Part shown: one piece after another, positions 34,275 to 46,717 of the stretch
How positions within the stretch are numbered: the first letter of the stretch is position 1
How the letters are laid out: each line of letters opens with the position of its first letter
NCBI RefSeq assembly: GCF_918797505.1
Contig: NC_092795.1
Coordinates: 24,539,131 to 24,603,130 of the forward strand
Direction of reading: 5' to 3'
DNA length: 64,000 nucleotides
Origin: Bemisia tabaci
Lineage: Eukaryota; Arthropoda; Insecta; Hemiptera; Aleyrodidae
Notes under the pieces: model-generated
The model's input: only the letters and a program-made list of their open reading frames with translations
Databases searched by the model: none
What the model was told of the DNA's origin: nothing
Made by a program: the position numbers and the translations under genes

Positions 34275-35441
34275 AGGACAAAACCCACATTTGAAGTTAA
34301 AAATCATATCGGCTACAAGATACAATGGTATACTTGTATGATATTCATCTTGGTTTTTGAAGGTGAATAGGGAGGGTTTTCAACTTACAATTGGATACAC
34401 TTTATTTATTCGCTGAAATTTGCAGTTTTGATCAGAAATAAAGAAAGTGAGCGAAAAAATACTTCTGGAGGAGTATATGCAGTTTTCAATAAGATCAAAT
34501 GCCTCTAAGATATATAACATGGAAGCTCATCAATTATTGCGCTCCTCAAAAATGGGGCATTGCGCTGCATAATTTAGGCTGGTGGAGAGTAAGGGGAAGT
34601 GTCAACTGGTGCATAATTTCTTATCATTTTTTGTCCCACAATGATCTCGGTACGCAACAAGACAAATGAGATGTCAAAAGAGATTGTCCGATAAGTGTTT
34701 TTAGGGTGAGTGTTGATGTTACTGTGATGTAAAATAAATCGAGTAAAATTCTAGAAGACGCCGGAGCTTTTTGTGATGCAATTTCTCATGTATTTTAACA
34801 TCAAAACAAATGTATATACAAAGAAAACGAGATTATAACGGTAAGCAGCATTAACAAAATGAAATAATAGTTTTGAGAGGTACAAATTATGTATCTAACC
34901 TACTTGGAAATTAGAGGATAGCAAACTTAAAGCTGTAGGAAGTGGTCGTGGTTCCAGTGCTATCGTGCAAGGTACAAAAAGCTGCGCGAACTTTCGAATG
35001 TTGCCACATTTCCTCAAAAAAGTTAAGAAAAGTTAGACTATCACGATTTTTTCTTAAACATGTAGGATAATGTAGATTGGTTTTTGCGTAGCTCTTTGAA
35101 TTTTTGTTTTCTTTCCAAAGAGCTTAAAATGTTTTTCCGGAAACCCGTACTTTATCAGAATTATTTTGGCAACATCCGACTGTTAACACGGCGCTCCTCT
35201 TTACCATAATGGACAAGGAAAAAAGTATTGAGGGTAAAGTCCCACTTGGATATTTCCAATTAATTGTGGTAGTAACCCAATTTCTCCTGAGAGTACCCCA
35301 GTAAATTAGGTTACTGACCCGAAAGTTCTGTGCTACCAAAATCAATAGGAAAAGTCTATATCATCCAACATATTTGGGGTATTAAGGGTATAACCCCTCA
35401 CACATTTTTCCATGGAGGGTCGGTCGCTAGAGTGATCAAAA
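34275..35441. other. 3' flank of the 35.4-kb gene
   Basis: AT-rich; no supported gene. It lies between the convergent 3' ends of family members 1 and 2. Confidence 0.4.
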
Positions 35442-38400
35442 TTATCCATAGTAGGCGCTGTATCCAAGTCCAGAGCGAGCGTAGAAGGGCGAGGAGTATC
35501 CATAGTAACCGTAGGGGCTGCCGGAGTAAAGGAGCTGACGTTTTTCCTTATTGGTCTCCACGTCACCTTGGTCATCGTCGCGACGGATCCTGTAGACGAC
35601 AGGGGACGTCAAGGCGGTGTAGCCGTAGTAGTAAGGATTCCCGGAGTACATGACCTGGCGCCTGTCTCTCGTAAATTCCGCATCATCTTGGTCAGCATCG
35701 CGACGGATCCTGTAGATAAGGGGTGACGTCATGCCGGTGTATCCGTAGGGCTGGACGGTCATTATGCCCATGAGCTGGCGTTTCCTCTTGGAGCATTGGC
35801 AGCCCTCCCCCTCCCCCTCGCAAGCGCAGGGACTTGTTTCGATCTGGTGGTGGAGCGGCTTCGCGGAGGGGTCCATCTCGGGGGTGTCCACGTTCGATAC
35901 GTCGCGACGTACCCGGTAAGCGTATCCGGCGTTACGCAAGATGGCGCTGGCGTGCGCCGCAGCGTGCATGGATTTAGCATGCGCCACCTGCAAAATTCAT
36001 GGGTCATGGTCAGTCGGTGTCTTAGTCACAGGATCGTTTATTGACGGTTGACTTATACAGGGTGATCCAGGGTTAAACGGCCAGCGGGTTGATTCTTGAA
36101 ATTCATAGACAAAGCGTTAGACAAAGAAGACATAGAGAGTATGAAGCGATCCCACTGGTTGAAACTGGTGGTTCTTACAGACTTAATTCATGTAAAAACA
36201 ATTAATACTCAGTAGTTTTGTTAATAAATAAAATATTTAAAAAAATAATAAATAAAAAAAAAATAAAACAGACTAAGGGGGAAATTTATGGACTAACTAA
36301 AGGTTCGCTTGTCGGTTGTCGGTAGTTAGTCGATTACGTACACCCTTTGTCTATTTCAACCACTTTTTCCGCCATTAGGATCCCTCCAAATATCTTTTGT
36401 CTTCTTTGTCTATAGCTTTGTCTATCAACTTAGATAATCAGCCCGCTGACTGGAGGAGCCGAGATACCTTCAAACCGCCTTTATAAATTGAGATTTCGAT
36501 TTTTTTTTATCATTTATGAATTCAGGGCATAAATTTACAGGGGATTACAAATCTTCATCAGATTCGGTTCGCAACCGTTGCCAAAATTCAAGAAAAACGA
36601 TTTACTTTCCGGAATTTTGGGAGGCGTAGCTCCGACTGGGGGCATTTTACACTTACTTTATACAACACAACTTTATACAACAAAAAAGTCTTATTTTGAC
36701 CCATAAAACACGCTCCTGCAGCCTGACCGTTTAACCCTAGATCACCCTGTATACACAGTAAGAAAAAGTTACCAAAATTTTGTATAATATGGGAAGTAGA
36801 ACATAAAGTAAAACACACTTTCGGTTTATTTGTTTTGATAAATTAAAAAGAATACTTCGTTTGAGAAACTCTCAACCTGTAAAAAATAGGCACGAACAGC
36901 TATGGCTGAACTAGAGTCAAATCGAAAATGATCGACGTAAAACTTGTCAAAAATACGAAAGAAACGAAAACAAGTCACAGAATATCTCTCGTTGTCCAAA
37001 AAGAGTCGCGTCGTTTTGTTTCGCGCCCTTGAATCTGCTTTGATAATTCTTGCAAAATCATAAACTTTTGTTCAACGTGCTAGTTAATTATTTACCTCAG
37101 GAGTGTCGCCTCCAAAAGCAAAAGGAAAAGCATATTGACCGGCGGCCAAGGCCACCAAGGCTGGGAAGATAACCTGCGGAAAAAAATGATACCCGATTAG
37201 AGAGAATAAATTTAATATTGACTCACTTTCCGAAAACTTTAAAATGAATACAAAATGCATTTAATTTCAAGAAGGCTGGACTTTCTAAGATTAAGTCTGG
37301 GCCTTGCAGGATATCCTAAGTTTCCCCCTCTTTTAATTTAATAATTTGAGGTTTGTCGGTCATACTACACCTCAAAAAGCATGATATGCACTTTCCTTCA
37401 GAAGAAAAATGCACCCAATAAATGCAAGTATTTGACGAATTAATTTTTTTTCAAAAAACGCACTGAAACTCCGTCATTTCAAACATTTGCATGTAAAATT
37501 TTTAGTTGACATATTAATGCTAAAAGAAATTATGTTGCACGCAGACAAATCCAAACATAATCAATGCGTCCTATTAATTTGTGACTGACCAGGAGCAAAT
37601 GTATCTTAATTCACAAAAACTCAACACTGAGTTAAGGAAAGGAAAGTGCTAGACAAACATTTTACGACAAAGAACCTAAATTTTAACGATTTTTTTTTTC
37701 AACTAAACCAAAGTTATGACTGTTTAAAATTTCCGGCTCATGAAACAAAGCTTCAAAAAAAAGTTATTGGAAATCTAACCTGCGTCATACAGAGCACACA
37801 TTGCTGGTTCGAAATACAACCTTAAACCCTTTTTTGGCCAGAAAATTAATCATAGCATTTCCAAAAATTTCTCAAAAAATTAATCATTGGCGGCCGTTTT
37901 TGGATGCTCTTATTGTACTTTCTCGACTCTATGATTTTTTAATCATTCAAGGATTACATTCTAAGGATTGCATCATGATTTTGTCATTTCTGGTCTGTTT
38001 ACAGGTCTGATACTGGCCTGAACATGAGTCTGACGACCAATTTTGGCAGAAACTCCGAATTTTTCATCATTCGACTGCAAACCCACAAAACTCACATTTT
38101 TCACAAAAATTGGCCTTCAGTCCCTTCAGACCCATGTTTAGGCCAGTTGCAGACCCGAAAAGAGACCAAAGTAAAATATGATGCATTCCGTAAAATTTAG
38201 ACCTCCAACACGCAAAAATTGAATGTAAAGTTGAGGAAATTCAGGGTGGAACCAAAAACACGGCTCTTATCGCGATGCCCCTCTTTTGCCTCCTCTAAAT
38301 CTTCCGTCCAGAAGTGCCATTAAAAGTTAATCAATTTCAAAGATGTTTATTTTTTAAAACACTAAAGAAATTTTTTTTTGGTACTATCAAAATTTAATAT

Positions 38401-39014
38401 TTTAACCCGACACTATCAAATATAGCTCCACTGAAAGCAAAATTTCCGTGGACGATGACATTTAGTTTGTCATTGATTCTCACAGGTAGACAACATTTTA
38501 TACTATCCCTTTATCAGTTTTTTAGGTAATCAATATTATTTATTTATCTCTCTTTTACAGACATTCTCTTCATGATACAAAGCAACCAAACTGTGCATAT
38601 TAATTAAAAATTATGGTTTCAAATACTTGTGGTAGAAAGTCTCAGCGCTGACTAAACCTCAAAATTTGATAAATGATTGCAACTAAAATACTGGAAATAA
38701 TTTTACGGAAAGCAAGAGCAGTTTCAGATATTGGAAGATTGAAAAATTTTGGAACGAAATCCAATCAGTAAAATTATTCTCATTAATATTATTAAAAATG
38801 TTCCAAAATATTTTATGACCGTGCACTTTGACATGTTTCCAAAAGGCTATTTCCGTTAAGCCTTACATTTACTTGATAAATAGAATATTGGAAAGGTATT
38901 TTTTTAGTATAATACAGGTAGACGATTAGAAAAATAAAGAAATATATTTTGCAAGAGCATTGCCTTACAGATCTATCCAAGTTAGGAACAAACACTTACC
39001 AAAGAAGCGTACAT
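35442..39014 (-). CDS. Secreted Tyr-rich precursor with repeated dibasic sites (family member 2)
   Basis: Three intact exons, all phase 0: 39014-39000 (MYASL before GTAAGTG), 37173-37096 and 35987-35442; 212 residues. The signal peptide MYASLVIFPALVALAAG would leave QYAFPFAFGG. The exon 2/3 joint is GDTPE-VAHAK. Then follow RVRR-D (56-60), an acidic stretch with a CACEGEGEGCQC cluster (85-96), KRKR-Q (98-102), RIRR-D (124-128), DRR-Q, RIRR-D (164-168) and KR-Q (180-182). The aromatic blocks begin QLMGIMTVQP, QVMYSGNPYY and QLLYSGSPYG; the protein ends SAYYG. This layout implies cleavage by furin or prohormone convertases in the secretory pathway; the products and targets are unknown. The main alternative is a cuticular protein, since the DTPE-VAxAK segment recalls that group. 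Exons and frames are certain by eye, function is not. Confidence 0.85.
36058..36749. mobile_element. 692-base element, CAGGGTGATC ends, TA target
   Basis: CAGGGTGATCCAGGGTTAAA at the left is complementary to TTTAACCCTAGATCACCCTG at the right, flanked by TA (36056-36057, 36750-36751). Inner pairs include GACAAAGAAGACA and its complement. A mariner-type non-autonomous element by ends and target. It lies in intron 2 of the 35.4-kb gene. Confidence 0.8.
37174..38003 (-). other. Intron 1 of the 35.4-kb gene, part
   Basis: AT-rich intron sequence, nothing else supported. Confidence 0.5.
38004..38155. mobile_element. Palindromic MITE-like element, GGTCTG ends
   Basis: GGTCTGATACTGGCCTGAAC at the left pairs with GTTTAGGCCAGTTGCAGACC at the right; inner ACCAATTTTGGC / AAAATTGGCC also pair. 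152 bases in intron 1 of the 35.4-kb gene. No target duplication established. Confidence 0.65.
38156..38998 (-). other. Intron 1 of the 35.4-kb gene, remainder
   Basis: Runs up to the donor GTAAGTG beside exon 1. Nothing further supported. Confidence 0.5.
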
Positions 39015-39081
39015 TTTCCCCAACAGAATGAAGATTCACCAATAGAAACTTGCAACTGCAAATGGGTAGATAATCCACTCG

Positions 39082-39089
39082 TATTTATA
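39082..39089 (-). promoter_or_regulatory. TATA box (TATAAATA)
   Basis: Read on the minus strand, 68 bases upstream of the ATG at 39014. It is identical to the box of the 27.4-kb gene and predicts a transcription start near 39055. Confidence 0.75.
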
Positions 39090-41096
39090 CAAGCACACTT
39101 TGAGTTTTCTTTTTTCATTTTCAATGGATAATGAGGAATTAAAAAACGAGGAAGGTCAAACACGAGAAAAATAAAAGGAAAGTATACCGAGAGGCGTCAA
39201 AGAAGGATTCTCTTTTCGGGTAGTGCCACTAGAGAGGCCTAAATGCCATCATATCCAAGCAAATATTCATGAAAATAGCATAATTTTTAGCATAAAAGGC
39301 AACGATTTGGGCTGATTTATGTTGTTTGTGTAAACAACATCCAATACATGAAAAACCAGGTTCAGTCGTGTGACGAGAAAGGAGCGAATCTTCAAAAAAT
39401 AAAAGTGAAAAAGTATAAGTGGAACGAATTAGGATTTTCCAATGGTCCCGCAAAATAAATAAGGTCAAATTGCGATGATCATGCGAAAGAAGAGCAAGGA
39501 AAACTAAAGACTGTTGCCAAACGTTCTCACTTGGGTCCCCAACATGAATGCAGGTAATATTGCAATGATGCAGTTTGGTCAAACGAGCAAAATGGGTATG
39601 CGCCCATTTGGGTGTGGAGGTCACAAATATTGATAGACTGCAGCGAGGGGATATTTTCAGCAACGGAAATGCTTAATTCAACAATAGGTAGAAGTTTTCG
39701 GCGAGCAAATATCTTATTATTTTTCATTTTTTGTACCAGTAGATTCAAGCTCGATTGAAAATCTCCACGTGTTTATTTTATCAATATAGAACTGTGGAGG
39801 CCCTGGACTGAGAGAAATATATGTATGACGTCACGACAAAATTAAATGCTCGTTTTCACTAATATTGAAAAAAAACAGCGCACTGGAAAAATTGCTTGAG
39901 ATATTATTTTGACTTGAAGCGTCATTTCTTGTCGACACTATTTGGTATTTGAGTTAAATCCAAACTGAATCCAAAAAAAGTGTTGTTCTGCTTTCGTTAC
40001 GTTGAAGTTTATTATACGATAGTAAAACAGCGTTTCTTTATATAAAAAAAACTGACTTTCAGTTAAATCCGCATAGATATTACTTAAAAAAGAAAAGGAA
40101 AAAAAAATTCCACAAGAAACGACGCTTTAAGTTAAAATAATGTCTCAAGAGAATAAGTTTCGGTGTGAGGTGCCTGATTCTAACATGATACATTTCTATT
40201 AAGTGTATTTTGTTTTGAGGTAGCGTTGTTACTTTTTTTAACTTTTTAGGTGATTTAGGTGTTTTATGGTGATTTTTTAATAAATCGGAACACGTGGTTT
40301 CAAATAACAACGAAATTGACCTTTTAGAAGTATTCGTTTGTATTTGCATTTTCACACTTTGTATTGGCTATTTTAAATTACGACTGATACTTAATAATAA
40401 TCTAAGTTAGTTAACTCAACTGACTCATTAATTTCATAAATTGATAAATAAAATGTTTTGAAACTAACTCAGGTGAAATAGGAGAAATTAAAATAATAAA
40501 AAAATGAAACAAAAGGTAAGGCAGAAATAATTTGTTTCTGCATTCAATAATTAACTAACTATTTAACTAATGATCGGAAATAATTACTGCAACACAAATA
40601 AAAAAAAATTAAAATAAATCACAAAAAATCGTAGAAATTGAGCAAATGTGCAGGTGTTAAAAGTCGTAAACTATACTTAGAGTTACATAAATATGAAGTA
40701 AAGGAACTTGTGGCAAATAAAAAAAAAGTCTGCTGTCACTCAGCTGTCAGTCAAATTTATCAGTAACGTGTCAGTCAAGATGTCAAAGGAGGGAAACATG
40801 TGTTCTCTCAATAAAAGCACTCCTCCTCTTACAGAATGTCATATTTTAGTCAGATTTTCGTTAGAAAAAGCGAAGTCTTCTCCGAAACACCCCCCTCCTG
40901 GATAGACATTTTTTTTATCTGAAGGTTCACCATCCCACAAACCCTCTATCGTATACGATTTGGCAAGGGTGTAGTATACATGCCGTTCACTCAGGCGCTA
41001 TAAAGCGAAATGAGAAATAAGACATTTCAGATAAGTGCCGACTAGATTCGACAATGAGCTTTTCGGTTTTGGATTTGTTCTTGTAGGTTTTATCTC
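39090..41096. other. Intergenic region between members 2 and 3
   Basis: AT-rich. A 144-codon minus frame (39229-39663) has no start context, splice partner or recognisable feature. Nothing else supported. Confidence 0.4.
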
Positions 41097-44000
41097 CTAG
41101 ACTGTCACAAGAGTCCACGAGGATGATCCACCGGGCGTGGCGAAGGACTGAGTGGCCCACGAGTAGCTGGGGCCCCAAGACGGAATAATGGGCATTGGCC
41201 AGGTCATTGGGTAGTAGGCTGCTTGTCGTTTCTGGATGTTTTTGGGCTCTGCTCCTTCAACTCCAGGAGTGGTCGCCCCATCGGATTCTAGGTCCCTCTT
41301 TATTCTACCATGCGATGACTTCTGGAAACAAAGTTTAAGAATGTTTGTAAGAAATCTCGTCAACCAACACATCGAATTGATGAGAAGTCGCGCTGAGGAC
41401 GGAGGTCGGGACACCTCCGAAACGCGTCCGCTTCAAAAAATGAAGATTTTATGCAAGTGAGTGATTTTAAAGATTGTTTTAAAAGTTTTTAAATTTCCGT
41501 AAAAATTTTTGAATTTTGCATCCAACGCATCAAAGTTGAAAATAGGAGTAGGCTAGGTGTAGGTATAGACACAGGTATTGGCTACGCGAGGAGTATGAAT
41601 AGCTATGGCCAAAGTACAAACAAGATATATATTGAACTAACATTTTGCATTGAGGAACTATTCTATTTCCCAGCTCATCCATAGCATAATATTGATACCC
41701 GATATCCAGGTGTAGCTTTCAGAAATTCTTAAAATAATGAAGCAACTCTCAAAAATTAGAAACTATTGATTAGTCGATTGAATGTCGAATTTTGTTTTAA
41801 AAAATTTATATAAAACCACCATTGAAAAAGAAAAAAGAAAAAAAAAAGAAAGAAAAAAACCTGCAAAATGACCATTTTTTAAACTACGTACTTTCATTAC
41901 AATGCAATACAATTTCTGTTTTTATTTTATTTTTCCAAGAGAAACAAGGTAACGTTATAGCTTGAAATTGATAAAAATTCTGCTAACACAGCAGAGAAAT
42001 CAAGGAAGTGTCCAAGAAACGAGGTAGTAAGTTTAGTTTCGCATGTTGGCCATCGATATACCTCACTGGAGGGACCAGCTAAAACCAATTATACTGTTGA
42101 ATATAGGTGTGTATCTCAGTACAAATTTATTTCTATGGTACGCCCATTCACGACTTCTAGGCCAAAAATACTTGCTGGTACGTTATCAAGACATTGCAAG
42201 ATGGATAATTTCATGTTCATGGCAAATATGAATTGTCTTTGAGCTTGCTTTGAAAATCGCTCGACTCGGAAAAAAACAATTCCGTTTTATTGTAGAAAAC
42301 TTGTTTATAGGATTTCGCGCATCCTTTTCTATTGTTTTCTCTTTCATTTTACATTGAATTGGTAAGCAAGAATTTTCCTCTCTTTTTTTGGGTGGGGGGG
42401 GGGGGGGACTGCTCAACTCCAAGGTTCCGAAATTCAAAGGTTTTTATTGTTCTATTTTTCAGGGAGCAAAAATTCATATTTTGGACTACGAAGGTCTTGG
42501 GGAGCTGAATTACATGCGCCCCCCCCCCCCCAAAAAAAAAACGAAATAAAATAAAATGAATTCATCATCAAAAAAATTTTGACTACGTTCATTTTTCTCC
42601 GCAATTTGGATATTTTCTTCAGAGTTGGCCATTTTCTGAAGCAAGCGTTTCAACTGCTGTGATAAAACTAGACGATCTTGCGGGCACTTACTTCGTCTGA
42701 GTGATCGATGGACTGGGGGATGATTCTGGGGTCCGGATTGGCAACCAGTGTAACGGGTTGAATCGGCCAACTAACAAGTGATCTTGGTGCCACTACTGGC
42801 GAATAAAACGGCTGGTACAGACTGAACGGCCAAAATAATTGCGGGTTTGCTACAGGGCTCGGTTGAGGCGCCGGCGCACCACGGACGATTGCAATTACAA
42901 GAAGCAAAGCCGCCTGAAATCAAAAACGAAAATTCACTGGTTAAAAAAAAAACGGATGGTATGATGAAGCATTTAAGGATCAAATGGACACTTTTTGACG
43001 AAACTGGCATAAAAGGACTACTAAATTGTCATTTTTCAGCCCTCTCTTATAAAATAAGAAAAATTGGCCGAAATAGAATTTTGAAAGTCAATGGGAGAAA
43101 ACGACCCCGGAAAATGTTGAAAATTACATTAATTATACAGTTAGAAAAAGTGAATTCACTCAAAGGTCCTCATTGAAAATTTTATAGTTTGCCTCTTTTT
43201 ACATCAACTTCAATCTTCAAAGATATACCAAAATCACACCGCGTAAAAGATTCAAATATAATTTGTAATTGTTAAAAAAAAGTTGGGATCCAAAAGGCAG
43301 AATTCTCTTTTTCTACCTCAAAAATCCTCGCAATAGTAGTGATAAATCACTACGATTGTTAATTCTAAAGAATTTCTAAAGAATTTAGAAATTTTCAGAC
43401 CTGATCACACTGGTCCTCAGCTTTAATTTAAGCAGAATCTGAAAAAAATTGAGATGCTAGAAAAGTTGCAGTTTATTGCAATTCTTTGAAGGTCAGAGGG
43501 GTTGACTTTGTGCCATTTTTCCCAAATGCTTCAATTGAGCTAGTCGAAATAAAAAACAAACTATGAGCTCATTGCATGAAAAAATATCGTTCTCGAAGCA
43601 TCCTACTCAAAGGGGTCTGACAGAACTTTCATAACTCCAACGGTGGAGGGTAGGGAGAGAGTTGCGGAAAGATTTTGAAAACTGAAACGCCTCAGGAGCA
43701 ATCTTCAGCATTCTTTTCTTTTTCTTTTTTTTTGAGGAAAAAATTGTTAAAATGGAATCTCGAAGATGACAGGCATGTAACTTGATTATTTTGCGAAATT
43801 CCATATATTTTCTGAAAGGGAATAGGTAAACTTATGGTATTAATGACTAATTGTAAGTTGTTGTTTTTTTTCGGTCAGAAAGTTTATGGATAATTGCATT
43901 GAGTAGATAGAAATTTTTGATAAATGAAACATTAATCTATAGTGGAATTTTAAGGGTGAGTTATGGTTTCAATGAAATTTTTTTCAACACGTGAGTGATT

Positions 44001-44992
44001 CCTCAGAAAACCCAAAACCTAATGAAAGAGCTTTTCTTCAAATTGAGATGGAGTGTTTAGAGGGTCCGTAACGGGTAAACTTTAGTTCCTCTGACCTGAC
44101 ATTCAGAATGACAGTTGAAATTCAAGACCAAAAACAAAATTATTCAATTTGGGATAAATCAGCCACTTGCCCTCCCGCGATATCCGTATGCTCAGTCTAA
44201 CATTTTTAATCGGTGACAGAACTCCGAAACAATGGAATGAGTCAAATCTAGACCCTAACTACGAGGTAAAAAACTATCAAAAATGGTAAAAAGATTGAAA
44301 TCGAGATACAAGCAAAAAAAAATAAATAAATAATATTTCAAACTGCATAGAGATGAGAAATACTAAAGAAACTTACAGGAAACAAAATGAAACAAATGTT
44401 TCGACTGCCAATGCTGCGGTCTTCTTCAGTGCAACAGGTGGAAACATTTTACAAAAACAAATTTTAAAAAAATATATAAAAAACTACAAATATATATTTT
44501 TTTTAATTTGTTTTTGTAAACTATTTCCACCTGTTGCACGGAAGAAGGCCGCAGTGTTGCCGGTCGAATAACGTTTGTTTCGTTTTGTTTCCTGTAAGAT
44601 TTTTAGTATTTCTCATCTCTATGTAATTTGAAATATTATTTGTTTAATTTATTTTAACTTGTAGCTCGATTTCAATCTTTTTACCATGTTCTGTGAAAGC
44701 GAGCCAAATTGGAATTAAAATGTAAAAACTATCAACATCTTGGAAAGCTCGTCTTACAACGATATAGACGAATGCACTTCGACGGCTTGAAGTCTTACAA
44801 TCTCTTGCCTTCAAAAATTAGATAAACTAATGATTATACTACGACGAGCGACACGCGTGCTAATTTCCGAATATCTCTCGTCATCCACGTTGCATACTTT
44901 CACTTCAGGGTCACATCCATAAACTACCGCACGGATGAAAAATTAAATAAACCACTTACGAGGATTCGGACGACTCTCGAAAAAACCTTCAT
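41097..44992 (-). CDS. Secreted Pro/Trp/Tyr-rich precursor with KR-D and KR-Q sites (family member 3)
   Basis: Three exons, phase 0: 44992-44960 (MKVFSRVVRIL before GTAAGTG), 42913-42692 and 41321-41097; 159 residues. Exons 1-2 give a signal peptide (hydrophobic LAALLLVIAIVRG, likely cut before APAPQPSP). Exon 2 then encodes a Pro/Tyr/Trp block (LFWPFSLYQPFYSPV). Exon 3 has HGRIKR-D, an acidic spacer (LESDGATTPGVEGAEP), QKR-Q and a final aromatic block (AAYYPMTWPMPIIP) with several Trp, ending SSSWTLVTV. The exon plan and the D/Q rule at dibasic sites match members 1 and 2, but the sequence between sites has diverged and the C-terminus lacks YYG. It is probably an older paralogue, and could also be an unrelated gene with the same processing logic. 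Function unknown. Confidence 0.8.
41322..42691 (-). other. Intron 2 of the 41.1-kb gene
   Basis: GTAAGTG to TTTCCAG. Contains a G run (about 42393-42408) and a C/A run (about 42519-42540), otherwise nothing. Confidence 0.6.
42914..44282 (-). other. Intron 1 of the 41.1-kb gene, part
   Basis: AT-rich, ends at acceptor TTTCAG beside exon 2. No other structure supported. Confidence 0.5.
44283..44687. mobile_element. 405-base near-perfect palindrome in intron 1
   Basis: ATGGTAAAAAGATTGAAATC at the left pairs with GATTTCAATCTTTTTACCAT at the right. Pairing continues through CATAGAGATGAGAAATACTA and on to the TTTACAAAAACAAATT / AATTTGTTTTTGTAAA centre, with arms of about 190 bases each. As it is transcribed within the pre-mRNA of the 41.1-kb gene, it would form a long double-stranded stem. 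Confidence 0.85.
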
Positions 44993-45097
44993 GATGCTCC
45001 CTTCGAAGTCGGAACTATGAGACCGTAACAACACAGGACGGAACAACTATCCTAGAGCACAGAGTGCAATAAACAGCATCCCTCCAAGGATGGTCTC

Positions 45098-45107
45098 TTA
45101 TATATAA
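45098..45107 (-). promoter_or_regulatory. TATA box (TTATATATAA)
   Basis: About 105 bases upstream of the ATG at 44992; predicts a transcription start near 45070 and a 5' untranslated region of about 80 bases. Confidence 0.65.
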
Positions 45108-46717
45108 AAAACAGCCGGACTGAACCGTGGAAAAAGAGTCCAAAGAAAAATGTCAGGCATGAAGATGGGCCTCGAGAGGTCACTTTTGCCCCGTGAAGGG
45201 ATGCCTGTAGAATGCCGCTGTGGAGCGGATAGTCCTACCCCAGCGCCACATTTCGCATCGATCATACGAGTAAGATACCCATCGGTTTTTAGATACAGGA
45301 ACGTATTACCATCCCAACGTTGCAAAATTCATTCGAACAGTGCAATTATTTGCACAAAAATAATCATGCAATATCCGCCCAAAGTGTCGCTGATTTTTGC
45401 CTATAATCAGAGGAAAAATCAGAGAACTTTTTAGTTTCATATCTCCAAAAGTTTCCTGGTGAAAGGCAATTTGTGAGTAGAAGCTCAGAAACGTTGGGAT
45501 CTAGTTACGCTCTTTCATCTACGAAACGACGATACATTCTCTCCGACAGAAATGCAACATTGCTCGCTAACGTAAAAACATGTGGAGCACGTATGAAAAC
45601 AATGATTGTATAAGGACAGGCCTGGAAAAGGAAAAGAGAGAAATGAAAACCGGTGGACAGGAGCTTTCTCAGGTTTCGCTGGTGCGTTACTGCTTTATGC
45701 GCGTCGGGAAGACATGCCCTCTCGAGAAGAATTATTGCACCGAGGATCCTGCCGTGTTACGCAAAAACCCCTTAAGCGCCTTTGAATATTGCAAAATGTA
45801 CGTCAGTAAAGACACGAATTTCTCTGGAAACGCATCGATATTTTCCTCCCAATTTTTCAGAGAATATTTTTAGCAATTTAATCTAAAGTATATTAAAATT
45901 TCGAGGGAAAAAATTCGTGGCTTTTTATGAAAAAAGATATCTTATTGGGGTGAATTTGGCATCATTCAATTGTTCATACGGCGTCATTTCATAGGATGAC
46001 AGGCTTTGAGACCGAGTTCTACAGACCCAATCCGAAACCTGACCTTGAATATGAAATACGCAACATGATTATTATCTACGTCCAGTTCTCGTATGTAACA
46101 AGCATTTGCGATTCAGTATGTTATTTAATGCAAAATTTCACGCAAAAACGAATCGCACTGGTTTAAGTCACGTTACGAAAGCTGAATATTCTAAGAATGC
46201 TCTGTACGCCAAAGGCAGACAGTGATCGGAGGGGTGGGTTGTTTATTATCTTTTTTTCTACTTTCCCCTCCTCTTTCTACAGACAAGTAGGTGAATGTTG
46301 AAATGCTCTTTGCCGCCCTGATGAAGGATCTATTTTTGGATTTGAATAATTTTTCATTTATTTTTCCTTATTTACTTATGCTAAAAGCTTAAGACCTCAC
46401 AAAATTATATTATCGCGTGAGTGCGTTAAGAAGTGAGGATCTTCATAGGAGTTAATTTTAGATAGGTCAGTGGCATTTTAATGTCTCTCACGAAATTTTA
46501 CATGGGATTAATGCTGGTTAAACTGCGAGACATCCGCTTTTCCAGGAACCTCATTGTTCGAGCAGGCTTAGAAAGCGCGATAATTAAGTATGGCGACCAG
46601 TCTGAATCCTCCAGAATCCGGTATAAGTACAAAAAATAAGGAAAAGAGATACTATCACGTGAAGAAAGAAAGGGCATATGGATCATCACGTGCTTGTCAG
46701 GCAAAACGAATCCAGAC
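45108..46717. other. Non-coding stretch with a decayed MITE half
   Basis: Around 45497-45535 TAGTTACGCTCTTTCATCTA resembles one arm of the 122-base MITE. Frames of 94 and 97 codons (45150-45434, 45580-45873) have no supporting context. Confidence 0.4.
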
